Assembly: GCA_029667085.1 (NCBI GenBank)
Contig: JARUHJ010000001.1
Location: 744,001 to 808,000, forward strand
Length of the DNA stretch: 64,000 nt
Reading direction: 5' to 3'
From: Deltaproteobacteria bacterium IMCC39524
GTDB taxonomy: Bacteria; Desulfobacterota; Desulfuromonadia; Desulfuromonadales; BM103
Shown: one piece after another, positions 13,919 to 22,350 of the stretch
Layout of the letters: every line of letters begins with the position of its first letter
Position numbering within the stretch: the first letter of the stretch is position 1
Translations under genes and position numbers: made by a program
Notes under the pieces: model-generated
What the model saw: the letters and a program-made list of their open reading frames with translations, nothing else
Databases searched by the model: none
Told to the model about the DNA's origin: nothing

Positions 13919-16026
13919 CAGGAGATTCTCTCCCAGACGCTCAACTGCGAGATCGTATGTTGGAACTTGCGCGCCGTTTCGCGGATCACGAATTCGACAT
14001 CACGCGGTTCTTCGAGCATGCGGAAATGGCTGCCCAGTTGTTGCGTCAACCCATCCAGGGTGGTGAAGGGCTCACCAGCGAGGCGGATTCCGCCAACCCA
14101 GTTTTCTTTCTTGGTAAATTCTTCCAGCCAGGTATAGGGCGAAGCTAGCACCAGCAGCCCGCCGGGATTGATCCGCTCATGAATGCTCGACAGGAAATGT
14201 GACGGATCGTAGAGCCGATCAAGCAGATTGGCCGCCAGCACCAGGTCGTAACCGGTGAACTGCGGCTTCAGGTTATGGGCATCGCCTTGTACAAATTCAA
14301 TCCTATCGAGATTTTCGGAGAGGCCGAAGTCACTCAGACGCGTCTCGTGGAAAGAAACAATCTCACCTTCTTCCGGGAGCTGGTAATGGGTCACGCCCTT
14401 TTCCTGCAACTGGTGGGCGATGCGGATGAAGCGCGCAGAGAAGTCGATGCCTGTGACAAAGTTGAAATGCCTGGCCAACTCAAAGCTGGAGCGACCCACC
14501 GCGCAGCCAAGATCAAGGGCGCGGTTTTTCGGCCGTTCTGCCATGACTTCCAGGCAGATCTTCACCAACTGGGCAGAGAAGTTAGGCACACCGAATTTCA
14601 CCGGGCCGAAATGAGCGTCACAGTACTGGGCGACGGAATCGTCGGTCTCGTACATCGCTTCGGTGCCTTCCAGTTCCTGCTCAGCGGCAACATAGCGGAA
14701 GCCCGCATGTTGAAAGAAGTGCCGGCGAAAAGCGTAACGCGCATCGCGGGTCGCCTCGTTGCCGGTGGATATCCATGAGCCGCCCTTGATCAGGTTGTGT
14801 TGGGTGTCAAAGGTCGGCGTAGAAAAATCGTCGTACCAGGGGTGCACCTCGAAGCCGGTAAACCCGGAAATCGGTGTTTCAGTCCACTGCCAGGCGTTGC
14901 CGATCAGATCAAAAAATTCGCCAAAGGAGAAGCGGTTCACCGGACAGGAAGAGGCCCAGTACTCCAGGTTGATATTGCCCGGAGCTTGCTGCCAGTAGGG
15001 CTGATCGGGGATCTCATGCTGGTCGTGCAGCCGATACCATTCATCCTCGGTCGGCAAGCGGATCGGCAGACCGCTTTCTTTGGCCTTCCAGTTGCAGAAA
15101 GCCTTGGCTTCGAGGTAGTTGACCTCAACCGGCCAGTCCCAGGGCATGGCGATCTCCCGGGCCATAGTGCGCAAACGATAGCTGCTTCCGCTTTTGACCC
15201 AGAAGAGCGGTTGTTCGGCTTCGCTGAAACCAAGCCACCGCCAGCCTTCCTTGGTCCAACAGGTCTCGTTTCGGTAGCCGCCAGCCTCGACAAAAGCCAT
15301 GAATTCCCGGTTTGATACCAGGTACTTGCTGGCCTCGAAATCGTCCACATGAAACTGATGCCGACCAAACTCGTTGTCCCAGCCGTACAGTGCGTGGTCT
15401 TTGCCCTTGCCGAGAGTGACAGTGCCGCCGGCAACCGGCAAAAGTTGGTTTTGCGGAGCCACACCCGATTCCTCGCAGATCTCCCAGAGCGGCAACGGCC
15501 GCACCTGATCAAGGGGCAGACGGCGGATAATGACAGAAGAGGTTTCCAGATGGATGCGTGAATGTTCGATCCCCATCATGATCGCCCAAAAAGGGTTGTC
15601 CCAATCAATGGGCAGCGCGAAGGGGAGCGTCTCGATCACATGATCAACCATTGCCCGAACCTGGTCGCGGTAGGCCTTGACCTCGGCGACACTTGGCCAG
15701 TCATAGTTGTCGTCATTCAGATCATCCCACGACATCTCGTCGACGCCGATGGAAAACAGCGCCTCATAGTGGGGGTTGATGCGTTCCTCGATGATCTTGG
15801 CGACGATCAGCTTGTTGACGTAAAAGACCGCGGTGTGACCCAAATAGAAAATCAGCGGATGGCGCAGCGGCTCGGCACGCAGGTAGAAAGCCTGGTCGTT
15901 GGCCAGCGTTTCGTAAAGCCGCTCATCGATCGTGAAGGATTTCTGGAAATAATCACGGATTTCGGCACGCTTGTCTTCAACAGAGCCTTCGTTGAGGATA
16001 GTGGTGCGAGTGTTACGGAGATCCAT
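13918..16026 (-). CDS. ovoA: 5-histidylcysteine sulfoxide synthase / 4-mercaptohistidine N1-methyltransferase
   Basis: This 702-residue three-domain protein matches OvoA. The N-terminal DinB-like domain holds the iron ligands, seen as H155-xxx-H159-x-E161 (EHSRIHLE) with a further histidine at H64. A formylglycine-generating-enzyme-like (FGE-sulfatase) domain spans about 195-450 (VTLGKGKDHALYGWDNEFG to FRYVAAE). A C-terminal SAM methyltransferase domain carries ALDLGCAVGRSSFELA. OvoA joins cysteine to histidine C5 with oxygen and iron, and its methyltransferase domain later N-methylates the thiohistidine to ovothiol A, a strong antioxidant thiol. Full length is normal. The PLP lyase gene is coupled downstream, and an MFS gene diverges upstream. 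Confidence 0.93.
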   Translation of the reverse strand: MDLRNTRTTILNEGSVEDKRAEIRDYFQKSFTIDERLYETLANDQAFYLRAEPLRHPLIFYLGHTAVFYVNKLIVAKIIEERINPHYEALFSIGVDEMSWDDLNDDNYDWPSVAEVKAYRDQVRAMVDHVIETLPFALPIDWDNPFWAIMMGIEHSRIHLETSSVIIRRLPLDQVRPLPLWEICEESGVAPQNQLLPVAGGTVTLGKGKDHALYGWDNEFGRHQFHVDDFEASKYLVSNREFMAFVEAGGYRNETCWTKEGWRWLGFSEAEQPLFWVKSGSSYRLRTMAREIAMPWDWPVEVNYLEAKAFCNWKAKESGLPIRLPTEDEWYRLHDQHEIPDQPYWQQAPGNINLEYWASSCPVNRFSFGEFFDLIGNAWQWTETPISGFTGFEVHPWYDDFSTPTFDTQHNLIKGGSWISTGNEATRDARYAFRRHFFQHAGFRYVAAEQELEGTEAMYETDDSVAQYCDAHFGPVKFGVPNFSAQLVKICLEVMAERPKNRALDLGCAVGRSSFELARHFNFVTGIDFSARFIRIAHQLQEKGVTHYQLPEEGEIVSFHETRLSDFGLSENLDRIEFVQGDAHNLKPQFTGYDLVLAANLLDRLYDPSHFLSSIHERINPGGLLVLASPYTWLEEFTKKENWVGGIRLAGEPFTTLDGLTQQLGSHFRMLEEPRDVEFVIRETARKFQHTISQLSVWERIS

Positions 16027-16517
16027 AGCGCCCCTTTATTTGCTCATTGTATTTGCCAACCTCATTATAACAAAGCCACAAACAATTACTGTATGGCCTG
16101 AATAATTGTATCGGGTCACCTACTTTACTCAAGTTGAGACCTTAGTCACTGGGGCGTAACTATTTGCTTAACGAAAAGCTTAACGCAAAGACGCAAAGGA
16201 TAAAATAAAGTCGCAAAGAAAATATCTTTTCAGGAAAACATTTTTATTTTGCGTCCTGCTTGCCCTCTCTGCGTCTTACCTGCCCCCTTTGCGTCTTGAG
16301 TGAGTGCAACGAACGGGCGTTAAGATTTGTTCGTCTTGCTTACCCTCTCTGCGCCTTGCCAGCCCTCTTCGCGTCTTGAGTGAGTAAAACGAACGGGCGT
16401 TAAACAGGCGATAAGATTAATGTCCAGAAATTTTGCGTTGAACCGGCAAAGTTAGCTATCATGTAAACACAGTTGGTGATTCTAACCACTGCATCCCAAC
16501 AATGGATCCATACGATC
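16027..16517. repeat. Intergenic region with two imperfect 73-bp direct repeats
   Basis: The ovoA/MFS divergent region contains two related units at 16251-16323 and 16331-16403. They share CCCTCTCTGCG, GCGTCTTGAGTGAGT and the identical end AACGAACGGGCGTTAA. The preceding CGCAAAGACGCAAAGG (around 16184-16200) is roughly the inverse of the CCTTTGCGTCTTG within the first unit. Similar CGCAAAGACGC-type sequence recurs near 29310. This looks like a dispersed intergenic repeat family. No gene is seen. Confidence 0.7.
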
Positions 16518-17879
16518 ATGAACCAGGCCGTCACCTCACCCTTCCAGATTCCCAACGTTCGGCTGTTCATTATCTTTCGGGTTTTGTTCAACGCGCGTTT
16601 CTATTACCCGGTCTTCTCGATCCTGTTCCTCGATTTTGGTCTCACCCTTTCCCAATTTGCTATTTTGAATGCGGTGTGGGCGGCAACCATCGTGCTTTGC
16701 GAGGTCCCCTCAGGGGCCCTGGCCGACAGCTTCGGTCGCCGCAATCTGCTTGTCTTTGCCGGCAGCCTGATGGTGGTCGAGATCGCCCTCTGGGCCTTCG
16801 TGCCGCGCGGCAATCTGGATCTCTTGTTCTGGGCTTTTGTCGTCAACCGGATTCTCAGCGGCATGGCAGAGGCAGCGGCCAGCGGCGCCGACGAAGCCCT
16901 GGCCTACGACAGTTTGCAACAACAGGGTGACAGTGCCGATTGGGGTCGGGTGCTGGAACGACAGATCCAGATTCAATCGGCCGGCTTCGTCATCGCCATG
17001 ACCCTCGGCGGCTTGCTTTACGACCCGGTTTTGCTGCAGCGACTCATCAGCCTGGCTGGGCTTTCCTGGCAGATCACCGCCGACACCACGCTGCGGCTGC
17101 CGATCTACTTCACCCTCGGCACCGCGCTGTTGACCTTGTTGACGACCTTGAGGATGCGAGAAGTGACAACGGCAGGGCTCGCTCCAGGCAGCAGTAAAGA
17201 GACAACCAGGCAGGCCTTCCGGCTGGTCTGGCAGGCAAGCCGCTGGATTTTTCGCACCCCGTTTGTGCTGATGTTGCTGCTGTGTGGTCTGCTTGGAGAC
17301 AGCGTGATCCGCATGCTGCTGACCATGGCGAGCCAGTATTACCGACTGATCGAGATCCCCGAAGCCTTGTTTGGAGTGTTCGGCTCGCTTCTGGCGATGG
17401 GCGGTTTTGTCATGCCGGCGCTGGCGCGAAGACTGACGGAACGACGCACGCCTCTCTTTAACCTGCTCTTCACCGCAACCTTGATTCTGCTCGGTCTGAG
17501 CGGAATGTGTTTCGTCTGGCCCTGGGTCGGGCTGCTGCCGGCGCTGCTGCTCTTCAGCTGCATGTATCTGATGGGGTTTTTCCTCAGTCATTACCTGAAC
17601 CAGGCCACCAGCTCGGATCAGCGCGCTACGGTCTTAAGCTTCAAGGGTCTGTTCCTCAACCTGGGCTACGGTGGCATAGGTCTGCTCTATGCGCTGCTGC
17701 TTGCCTTTCTACGCGAGCAGACGATCCAGTCCCAACCGGGGCTGCTTGAAGCAGCACTGAAAAACCAGGTCTTTATCAACTCCCTGCCCTGGTTTGTTGG
17801 TTACTTTACACTCTTGTTGCTCCTGCTCTTGTTGGTCATGAGGGTGACGTTGCGTCAATCCGGAGCAGGAAGAACTTGA
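16518..17879 (+). CDS. MFS family transporter
   Basis: The start at ATG 16518 (MNQAVTSPFQIPNVRLFIIF) is chosen over an upstream in-frame start at 16473 because the first membrane helix follows it at the usual distance. The 453-residue protein has about twelve hydrophobic segments and the MFS motif A variant ADSFGRRNLL between helices 2 and 3. It has a long, hydrophilic central loop after helix 6 (TLRMREVTTAGLAPGSSKETTRQ). It would exchange a small molecule across the inner membrane. It diverges from ovoA, so a link to ovothiol or its precursors is conceivable, but nothing in the sequence indicates the substrate. It converges on umuC. Confidence 0.85.
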   Translation: MNQAVTSPFQIPNVRLFIIFRVLFNARFYYPVFSILFLDFGLTLSQFAILNAVWAATIVLCEVPSGALADSFGRRNLLVFAGSLMVVEIALWAFVPRGNLDLLFWAFVVNRILSGMAEAAASGADEALAYDSLQQQGDSADWGRVLERQIQIQSAGFVIAMTLGGLLYDPVLLQRLISLAGLSWQITADTTLRLPIYFTLGTALLTLLTTLRMREVTTAGLAPGSSKETTRQAFRLVWQASRWIFRTPFVLMLLLCGLLGDSVIRMLLTMASQYYRLIEIPEALFGVFGSLLAMGGFVMPALARRLTERRTPLFNLLFTATLILLGLSGMCFVWPWVGLLPALLLFSCMYLMGFFLSHYLNQATSSDQRATVLSFKGLFLNLGYGGIGLLYALLLAFLREQTIQSQPGLLEAALKNQVFINSLPWFVGYFTLLLLLLLLVMRVTLRQSGAGRT

Positions 17880-17941
17880 TCTTCTGGTCCATGGCTCGAA
17901 AGCTCGGAGGGACAGGTATGCAAAGTGATCACGGAAAGCTT

Positions 17942-19204
17942 TCATGTTACCTTAGGAAGACAGCTCCAACGTGTTGTATATGCAGGTGAAACATTCGCCT
18001 GCCTCATAAACCAATCCTTTTTCGGCCGTTGTCCGCCAAACCATATGTTGCCCTGGCCACCGTGGTTAATGGTGTCGATCACCTTCATTAAGGCCTCATT
18101 CTCTGAACGGCCTTTTTGACTGTCGAAGAGGCTGAGCTGAATATCGTTCGGCGAACAGAAGTCCCCCAACATCACCCCTGCTTTGGCATAGCGATAGCCG
18201 TCTCGCCAAACCATATCGAACAGTCGGATGGCCAGATCCAGGATCTTTCGCGTATCGGAGCTTGACTGGGTAAGTGTACCCGTCGCCGTGTTGGAGTAAC
18301 CAGGCCCCGTCTTATCGAAGGGGCTGGTGCGGATAAAAACGTTCACCATCATAGCCAGTTGCTTATCTCGACGCAGCTTTTCGGCCGCCCTTGCAGCAAA
18401 CTCACAGACGGACTCTTTCAGATCAGAGTATTGCGTCAACTTTTCACCGAACGATCGAGAACAGATGATCTGTTGCCTTGGCTGCCATGCCTCATCGAGT
18501 TCCAGGCAGCTTTCTCCGTTCAATTCGCTAATGGTCCTCTCCAGGACCACAGAGTGGCGTTGTCGGGCATAACGAGGCTCCATCTGGGCCAAACGCAAGG
18601 CCGTGTCAACGCCGATCTTTTGCAGACTTTCGGTCAGTTTACGACCAACGCCCCAGACCTCGGAGACCGGCGTAATCTGCATAAGGCGTTTTTGGCGCTC
18701 CGGGTCGGTGAGATCAACAACACCCCGGGTTGCCTTGAACTTCTTGGCCGCATTATTAGCCAGCTTGGAGAGTGTTTTGGTTGGTGCGATACCGACACAA
18801 ACAGGGACGCCGACATGTTGCATGACAATGGAGCGGATTAATTGGCCATGATCGCTCAAGGCACGGATGCCGGAGACATCCAGGAAGGCTTCATCGATAG
18901 AGTAGACTTCGACATGGGGGCTGAATTGCTCCAGCGTTTGCATGACCCGGGCAGAGATGTCGCCGTAGAGGGTGTAGTTGGAGGAAAAAACCTGAATGCC
19001 ATGCCTCTCGATCTCGTCTTTCGCTTTGAAAAGAGGCGTGCCCATCTTGATGCCAAGGGCCTTGACCTCCTGACTGCGCGCAACGATACAGCCATCGTTA
19101 TTGGAGAGAACCACTAGCGGGGTATTTTTCAAGTCTGGACGAAACAAGCGTTCGCAGCTTGCATAGAAATTATTGCAATCGACCAGGGCAAAGGTGGTGC
19201 TCAT
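17942..19204 (-). CDS. umuC: DNA polymerase V catalytic subunit (Y-family)
   Basis: This 420-residue Y-family polymerase begins FALVDCNNFYASCERLFRPDL, carrying the first metal-binding aspartate. It has VYSIDEAFLDVSG with the catalytic SxDE motif and the helix-hairpin-helix region VSEVWGVGRKLTESLQKIG. The C-terminal little-finger and UmuC-specific domain follow. It performs error-prone translesion synthesis with UmuD' after DNA damage. The start codon overlaps the umuD stop by four bases (ATGA), the standard umuDC arrangement. Length is typical. Confidence 0.95.
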   Translation of the reverse strand: MSTTFALVDCNNFYASCERLFRPDLKNTPLVVLSNNDGCIVARSQEVKALGIKMGTPLFKAKDEIERHGIQVFSSNYTLYGDISARVMQTLEQFSPHVEVYSIDEAFLDVSGIRALSDHGQLIRSIVMQHVGVPVCVGIAPTKTLSKLANNAAKKFKATRGVVDLTDPERQKRLMQITPVSEVWGVGRKLTESLQKIGVDTALRLAQMEPRYARQRHSVVLERTISELNGESCLELDEAWQPRQQIICSRSFGEKLTQYSDLKESVCEFAARAAEKLRRDKQLAMMVNVFIRTSPFDKTGPGYSNTATGTLTQSSSDTRKILDLAIRLFDMVWRDGYRYAKAGVMLGDFCSPNDIQLSLFDSQKGRSENEALMKVIDTINHGGQGNIWFGGQRPKKDWFMRQANVSPAYTTRWSCLPKVT

Positions 19205-19629
19205 GGCTTACGAAGGCTATGGATCACATTTGTAGCGACACCAAAGATTTCCAGATCTGCGCCCTCGGGAATAACGATCGGTGCATGCTGACTGTTCATG
19301 GGGACGAGCCTGGTTTGAGGCTTCGTCTCCAACAGCTTAACTGTTAGCTCACCGTTCACAGCAGCGATCACGATATCTCCATGTGACGCGTCGATCGACC
19401 GGTCTATGACCAGAACATCACCGGGGAAGATGCCCGCGTCAATCATGGAATCGCCCTGTGCACGCACAAAATAGGTCGCAGCCGGTTTTTGAATACAGAG
19501 TTCGTTAAGATCCAGCTTGCGTTCACAATAATCTGTTGCCGGGCTGGGAAAGCCCGCCGCTACGGCATCTGAAAACAGGGGAATGCCGAGCTGCGTAAAT
19601 TCACCACTCTCACCGATATTTGCAACCAT
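19201..19629 (-). CDS. umuD: UmuD, LexA-like self-cleaving subunit of polymerase V
   Basis: This 142-residue S24 peptidase-fold protein has the self-cleavage site Ala25-Gly26 (AVAAGFPSPATDY), the catalytic serine S61 (GDSMIDAG) and the lysine K98 (LTVKLLE). RecA filaments trigger its autocleavage to UmuD', which joins UmuC. It overlaps umuC by four bases. SOS control is expected, but I could not identify an unambiguous LexA box upstream. An inverted repeat GTTAC-N6-GTAAC lies at 19741-19756, about 110 bp upstream, and is only a candidate operator. Confidence 0.94.
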   Translation of the reverse strand: MVANIGESGEFTQLGIPLFSDAVAAGFPSPATDYCERKLDLNELCIQKPAATYFVRAQGDSMIDAGIFPGDVLVIDRSIDASHGDIVIAAVNGELTVKLLETKPQTRLVPMNSQHAPIVIPEGADLEIFGVATNVIHSLRKP

Positions 19630-20091
19630 CTACGTATCTCCTGGGGGGATCAATCAAGACTGAGCACAGCACTCATCATAGCCGCGATCCCCGGTTAGGT
19701 TGAGGCAACATCCGAACTCAGAGCTTAACCCTAAGCACTAGTTACCATAAAGTAACAGAGTGAATGAATAAGCGCTATATTTATCAATAGGTCAACCGAA
19801 TCCAGGCAGATAATACTTATCCCAAGGTTCGAGAACGGGAACCAGGTCAGGCAGCCTTAGGGCACAGCATTCGGCACGTGACAGCCCTAAAACCACCCGA
19901 AACAAGGCTTTTCAGAGGCAGATTCTTGATTCAGGGATCCGTAACTGTACCTGTCTGCGAATTCCGAAAAAACATACGACCGCCCCACCTTTACCCTGAA
20001 ACCTTATTGATGATAGGATTAGTCATACTTCAACCCCTTTTAACATGACGCGATCCTATCAGTGATCACGTCACTTCAGCGTGAGCATAAA
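19630..20091. other. Intergenic region between umuD and histidine kinase gene
   Basis: About 460 bp with no convincing coding frame. It holds the inverted repeat GTTAC-CATAAA-GTAAC (19741-19756), which might be an operator for umuDC, and GTTG-AGG-CAAC around 19698. The right part is the 5' region of the histidine kinase gene. No tRNA or recognised RNA motif was seen. Confidence 0.5.
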
Positions 20092-21261
20092 ATGCAAACA
20101 AAACCAAAATCCTCTGCCCTGACCAATCAGAACCAGGAGCGTCTCGATAAATGCAAGCGCTCATCAATCACCACCTTGCAGCTCGAGCTCTTCAACGAAG
20201 GCGTTGTTTCACGCAGCCTCCTCGATGCCGTGCCCAACCCGCTGCTGATCATAAACGAAAAATGGCAGGTTGTTTATGCCAATCCAGCAGTACGTGAACT
20301 CATCGACAAGGACGGAGGAAAACCTTTGCTGGGCCTTTCCGAGGGCGAGGCGTTTCACTGTGTACATGCGCGGCACAACCTTCAGGATGCCGGCAAACAT
20401 GAGTGCTGTCGTATCTGTGTCGTTGCCAAGGTGCTTTCACTTTCCCTTAAAGGCAAAGCCTCGAGTGAAGACTGTCGCCTCAACTGTGAACTCACCGGCA
20501 CAGCATCGAATCTCGATCTGCGTGTCTGGGCAACGCCGCTGGAGTTCCATGGAGAAAGGTTTTCCATTCTCAGTCTGGTTGATATCAGCGACAAGTATAA
20601 ACGCGAGATGCTTGAAAACATCTGTTTCCATGACCTGCTCAACACCCTCTCAAGCATCAAGGGCTTCCTCAGCATCATGAAAGATGGGGATTTCGAAGAC
20701 CAGGATGAGATCTGCGCACTGCTTGAAAGAACCACCCAGAATTCGATCGACGAGATCATCGCCATGCGCATGCTCGAGCAAGCCACCCACGATGAACTCG
20801 AAGTCAAAGCAGAACCACTCGAGACCTTGGATTTTATGGAAGTCATGCTCAAGACAGTGCAACGGCATCAAGCTGCCGAAGGGAAAAAGATCCAATTGTC
20901 CGAATCCAATTCCAGAGACTTTAACGCCGACCCCCTGCTGTTGCGCAGGGTCCTCAGCAATATGCTGATCAATGCTCTCGAAGCAACTCCCGACGGCGGC
21001 ACTGTCACGCTCGGCTGCAAGGCAGACCATGCTGTCTTGCGCTTCTGGGTACACAACGACCAGCTCATCAGCAACAAGGTTCGCAAGCAGATTTTCAAAC
21101 GGTCGGTTTCGGACAAGGGACATGGCCGGGGCAACGGGACCTATAGCATCAAACATTTAAGCGAGTTGCTGGGTGGGGATGCGTCCTTCACCAGTACTGA
21201 TAGTGACGGTACGGTTTTTTCTTTGTTGTTGAGGTTGGATGATCAAGATACAGGTGCGTAA
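20092..21261 (+). CDS. PAS-domain sensor histidine kinase
   Basis: The start at 20092 (MQTKPKSSALTNQNQERLDK) follows a GTGAG sequence; an in-frame ATG at 20062 is possible. The 389-residue cytoplasmic protein has a PAS-like domain (about 50-175; LLDAVPNPLLIINEKWQVVYANPAV) with several cysteines, including HECCRIC. A phosphoacceptor helix follows with the H-box FHDLLNTLSSIKGF. The HATPase domain has an N-box (LSNMLINALEATPDGG) and GRGNGTYSIKHLSELLGG. The phosphoacceptor histidine is in FHDLLN. The Cys residues in the PAS region may bind a metal or sense redox. No membrane helix and no response regulator gene adjoin it, so its partner is unknown. Confidence 0.88.
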   Translation: MQTKPKSSALTNQNQERLDKCKRSSITTLQLELFNEGVVSRSLLDAVPNPLLIINEKWQVVYANPAVRELIDKDGGKPLLGLSEGEAFHCVHARHNLQDAGKHECCRICVVAKVLSLSLKGKASSEDCRLNCELTGTASNLDLRVWATPLEFHGERFSILSLVDISDKYKREMLENICFHDLLNTLSSIKGFLSIMKDGDFEDQDEICALLERTTQNSIDEIIAMRMLEQATHDELEVKAEPLETLDFMEVMLKTVQRHQAAEGKKIQLSESNSRDFNADPLLLRRVLSNMLINALEATPDGGTVTLGCKADHAVLRFWVHNDQLISNKVRKQIFKRSVSDKGHGRGNGTYSIKHLSELLGGDASFTSTDSDGTVFSLLLRLDDQDTGA

Positions 21262-21283
21262 TCCAAAGTTCTGAATGCGGGAC

Positions 21284-21339
21284 GTGGTTTGTGGTTTGTG
21301 GTTTGTGGTTTGTGGTTTGTGGTTTGTGGTTTGTGGTTT
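21284..21339. repeat. Tandem heptamer array, eight copies of GTGGTTT
   Basis: Eight perfect, uninterrupted copies of the heptamer GTGGTTT occupy 21284-21339, directly after the histidine kinase gene and about 290 bp before the cyclic-nucleotide-binding protein gene. Seven-base units change reading frame when copy number varies, but no gene start depends on it here. The array may vary between strains by slippage. Confidence 0.95.
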
Positions 21340-21629
21340 GTGCCCTAAGGGGCGACCCCTTTTAGCCCCCTGCATCCTTGTTAAACATTTTATAGCGGAA
21401 CACATCTTATCTGATGTGCACGTCACCACCGGAGTGCATCCCGTACCCTGCAATCCATATCCCAGCGGGCCCAAAAGTTATTCCTTCCAAACCTTTACAA
21501 ATAAATTTGAACCTGTAGCTGTGTGCATAAACTGTTGCATAGACATGCAATCGCTGAAAAAACAGGTATTATTAGAATATATGGGCTGTATTGGCTGCTT
21601 GCTATTCGACGCAAGAAAGGGAGGTGTTT

Positions 21630-22106
21630 ATGAGTAATACCACGGCATTGTTTGCAGAGGGTCTCTTTAAAGGTTTGGCTCCAGACGAAACAACAGCTTT
21701 TTTGCGCCAGTGTCAGGAGAAAACCTACAAAGATGGCACCCGGTTGTTCATGGAGCAGTCAGAGGCCAAAAAGCTTTACCTGATCTTAAGCGGAGGGATC
21801 AGCCTCCACTTTGAGATGCCGCAGAGGGAGAACGCCGACACGACCATCGCGTCACTCAAACCCGGGTCAACCGTCGGTTGGTCGATGATTGTGCCGCCAT
21901 ATCAGTACCGGCTCTCCGGCTATTGCAACGGCGAAACCAGACTGCTTGAAATCGACCGGGAAACTCTCGAGAAGCTCTTCGAAACCAACTACCACCTGGC
22001 CTATATCTTCATGCGCAACATCGCTGCACTCACAGCTCAACGCTTGAACCAGGTTCAGGACAAATTGGCCATTGTCCTTGCCAACGAAGCGGCCACGGGC
22101 TGGTAG
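21630..22106 (+). CDS. Cyclic nucleotide-binding domain protein without DNA-binding domain
   Basis: The start at 21630 follows a strong GGGAGG ribosome-binding site; an upstream in-frame frame to 21591 lacks one. The 158-residue protein is a single cNMP-binding fold: FKGLAPDETTAFLRQ, then GTRLFMEQSEAKKLYLILSG and GSTVGWSMI. Arg or Glu of the canonical phosphate cassette (FGExxLL...R) are not conserved: the cassette reads VGWSMIVPPYQYRLSG. There is no C-terminal helix-turn-helix, so it is not a CRP-type transcription factor by itself. It may sense a nucleotide or act as a partner protein. Function unknown. Confidence 0.8.
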   Translation: MSNTTALFAEGLFKGLAPDETTAFLRQCQEKTYKDGTRLFMEQSEAKKLYLILSGGISLHFEMPQRENADTTIASLKPGSTVGWSMIVPPYQYRLSGYCNGETRLLEIDRETLEKLFETNYHLAYIFMRNIAALTAQRLNQVQDKLAIVLANEAATGW

Positions 22107-22132
22107 TAGAGATGCCACATATTGTTTTAAAG

Positions 22133-22164
22133 GGGCGCAATAAAATTAATTATTGTGCCCTTTA
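22133..22164 (+). terminator. Terminator-like hairpin before zinc-ribbon gene
   Basis: GGGCGCAATAA (22133-22143) and TTATTGTGCCC (22150-22160) pair over 11 positions (one G-T) with a 6-nt loop, then TTTATTC. It likely ends the cyclic-nucleotide-binding gene transcript, or acts as partial read-through into the zinc-ribbon gene 20 bp later. Confidence 0.65.
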
Positions 22165-22179
22165 TTCGAGGGAGAACCT

Positions 22180-22350
22180 ATGAGCGAAGAGATTCACAGG
22201 GTCACGATAACTGATGAGTTCAAGATTTGCCCTTTATGCGGCTACAAAGATGGTTTTCATTCCGCCTTCAGAAAGGAACAGGACACCACCAAGTGGCTCT
22301 TTGTCTGTCCATCCTGTCAGGCTGTTTTTGATGTTGGTTATTCAGTGTGA
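22180..22350 (+). CDS. Small zinc-ribbon protein
   Basis: The start at 22180 follows GAGGGAG. The 56-residue protein is a single zinc ribbon with two CxxC knuckles: CPLCGYKDGFHSAF and CPSCQAVFDVGY. Such small proteins are often regulators or partner proteins that bind DNA or RNA, but no specific family was recognised. It is preceded by a terminator-like hairpin and followed by a long non-coding stretch. Confidence 0.7.
   Translation: MSEEIHRVTITDEFKICPLCGYKDGFHSAFRKEQDTTKWLFVCPSCQAVFDVGYSV

Noticed and set aside
16710-17591. A 293-codon minus-strand open frame opposite the MFS gene
   Set aside because: It encodes a Gln/His/Arg-rich low-complexity product typical of antisense shadows of a GC-rich membrane protein gene; the MFS frame has clear helices and motif A.
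19630-20091. A LexA/SOS box upstream of umuD
   Set aside because: No sequence matched either the CTGT-N8-ACAG type or the GGTT-type Geobacter pattern well; the GTTAC-N6-GTAAC repeat is recorded only as a candidate.
21284-21339. CRISPR-like repeat array
   Set aside because: The units are contiguous heptamers without spacers and there are no cas genes, so it is a simple tandem repeat.
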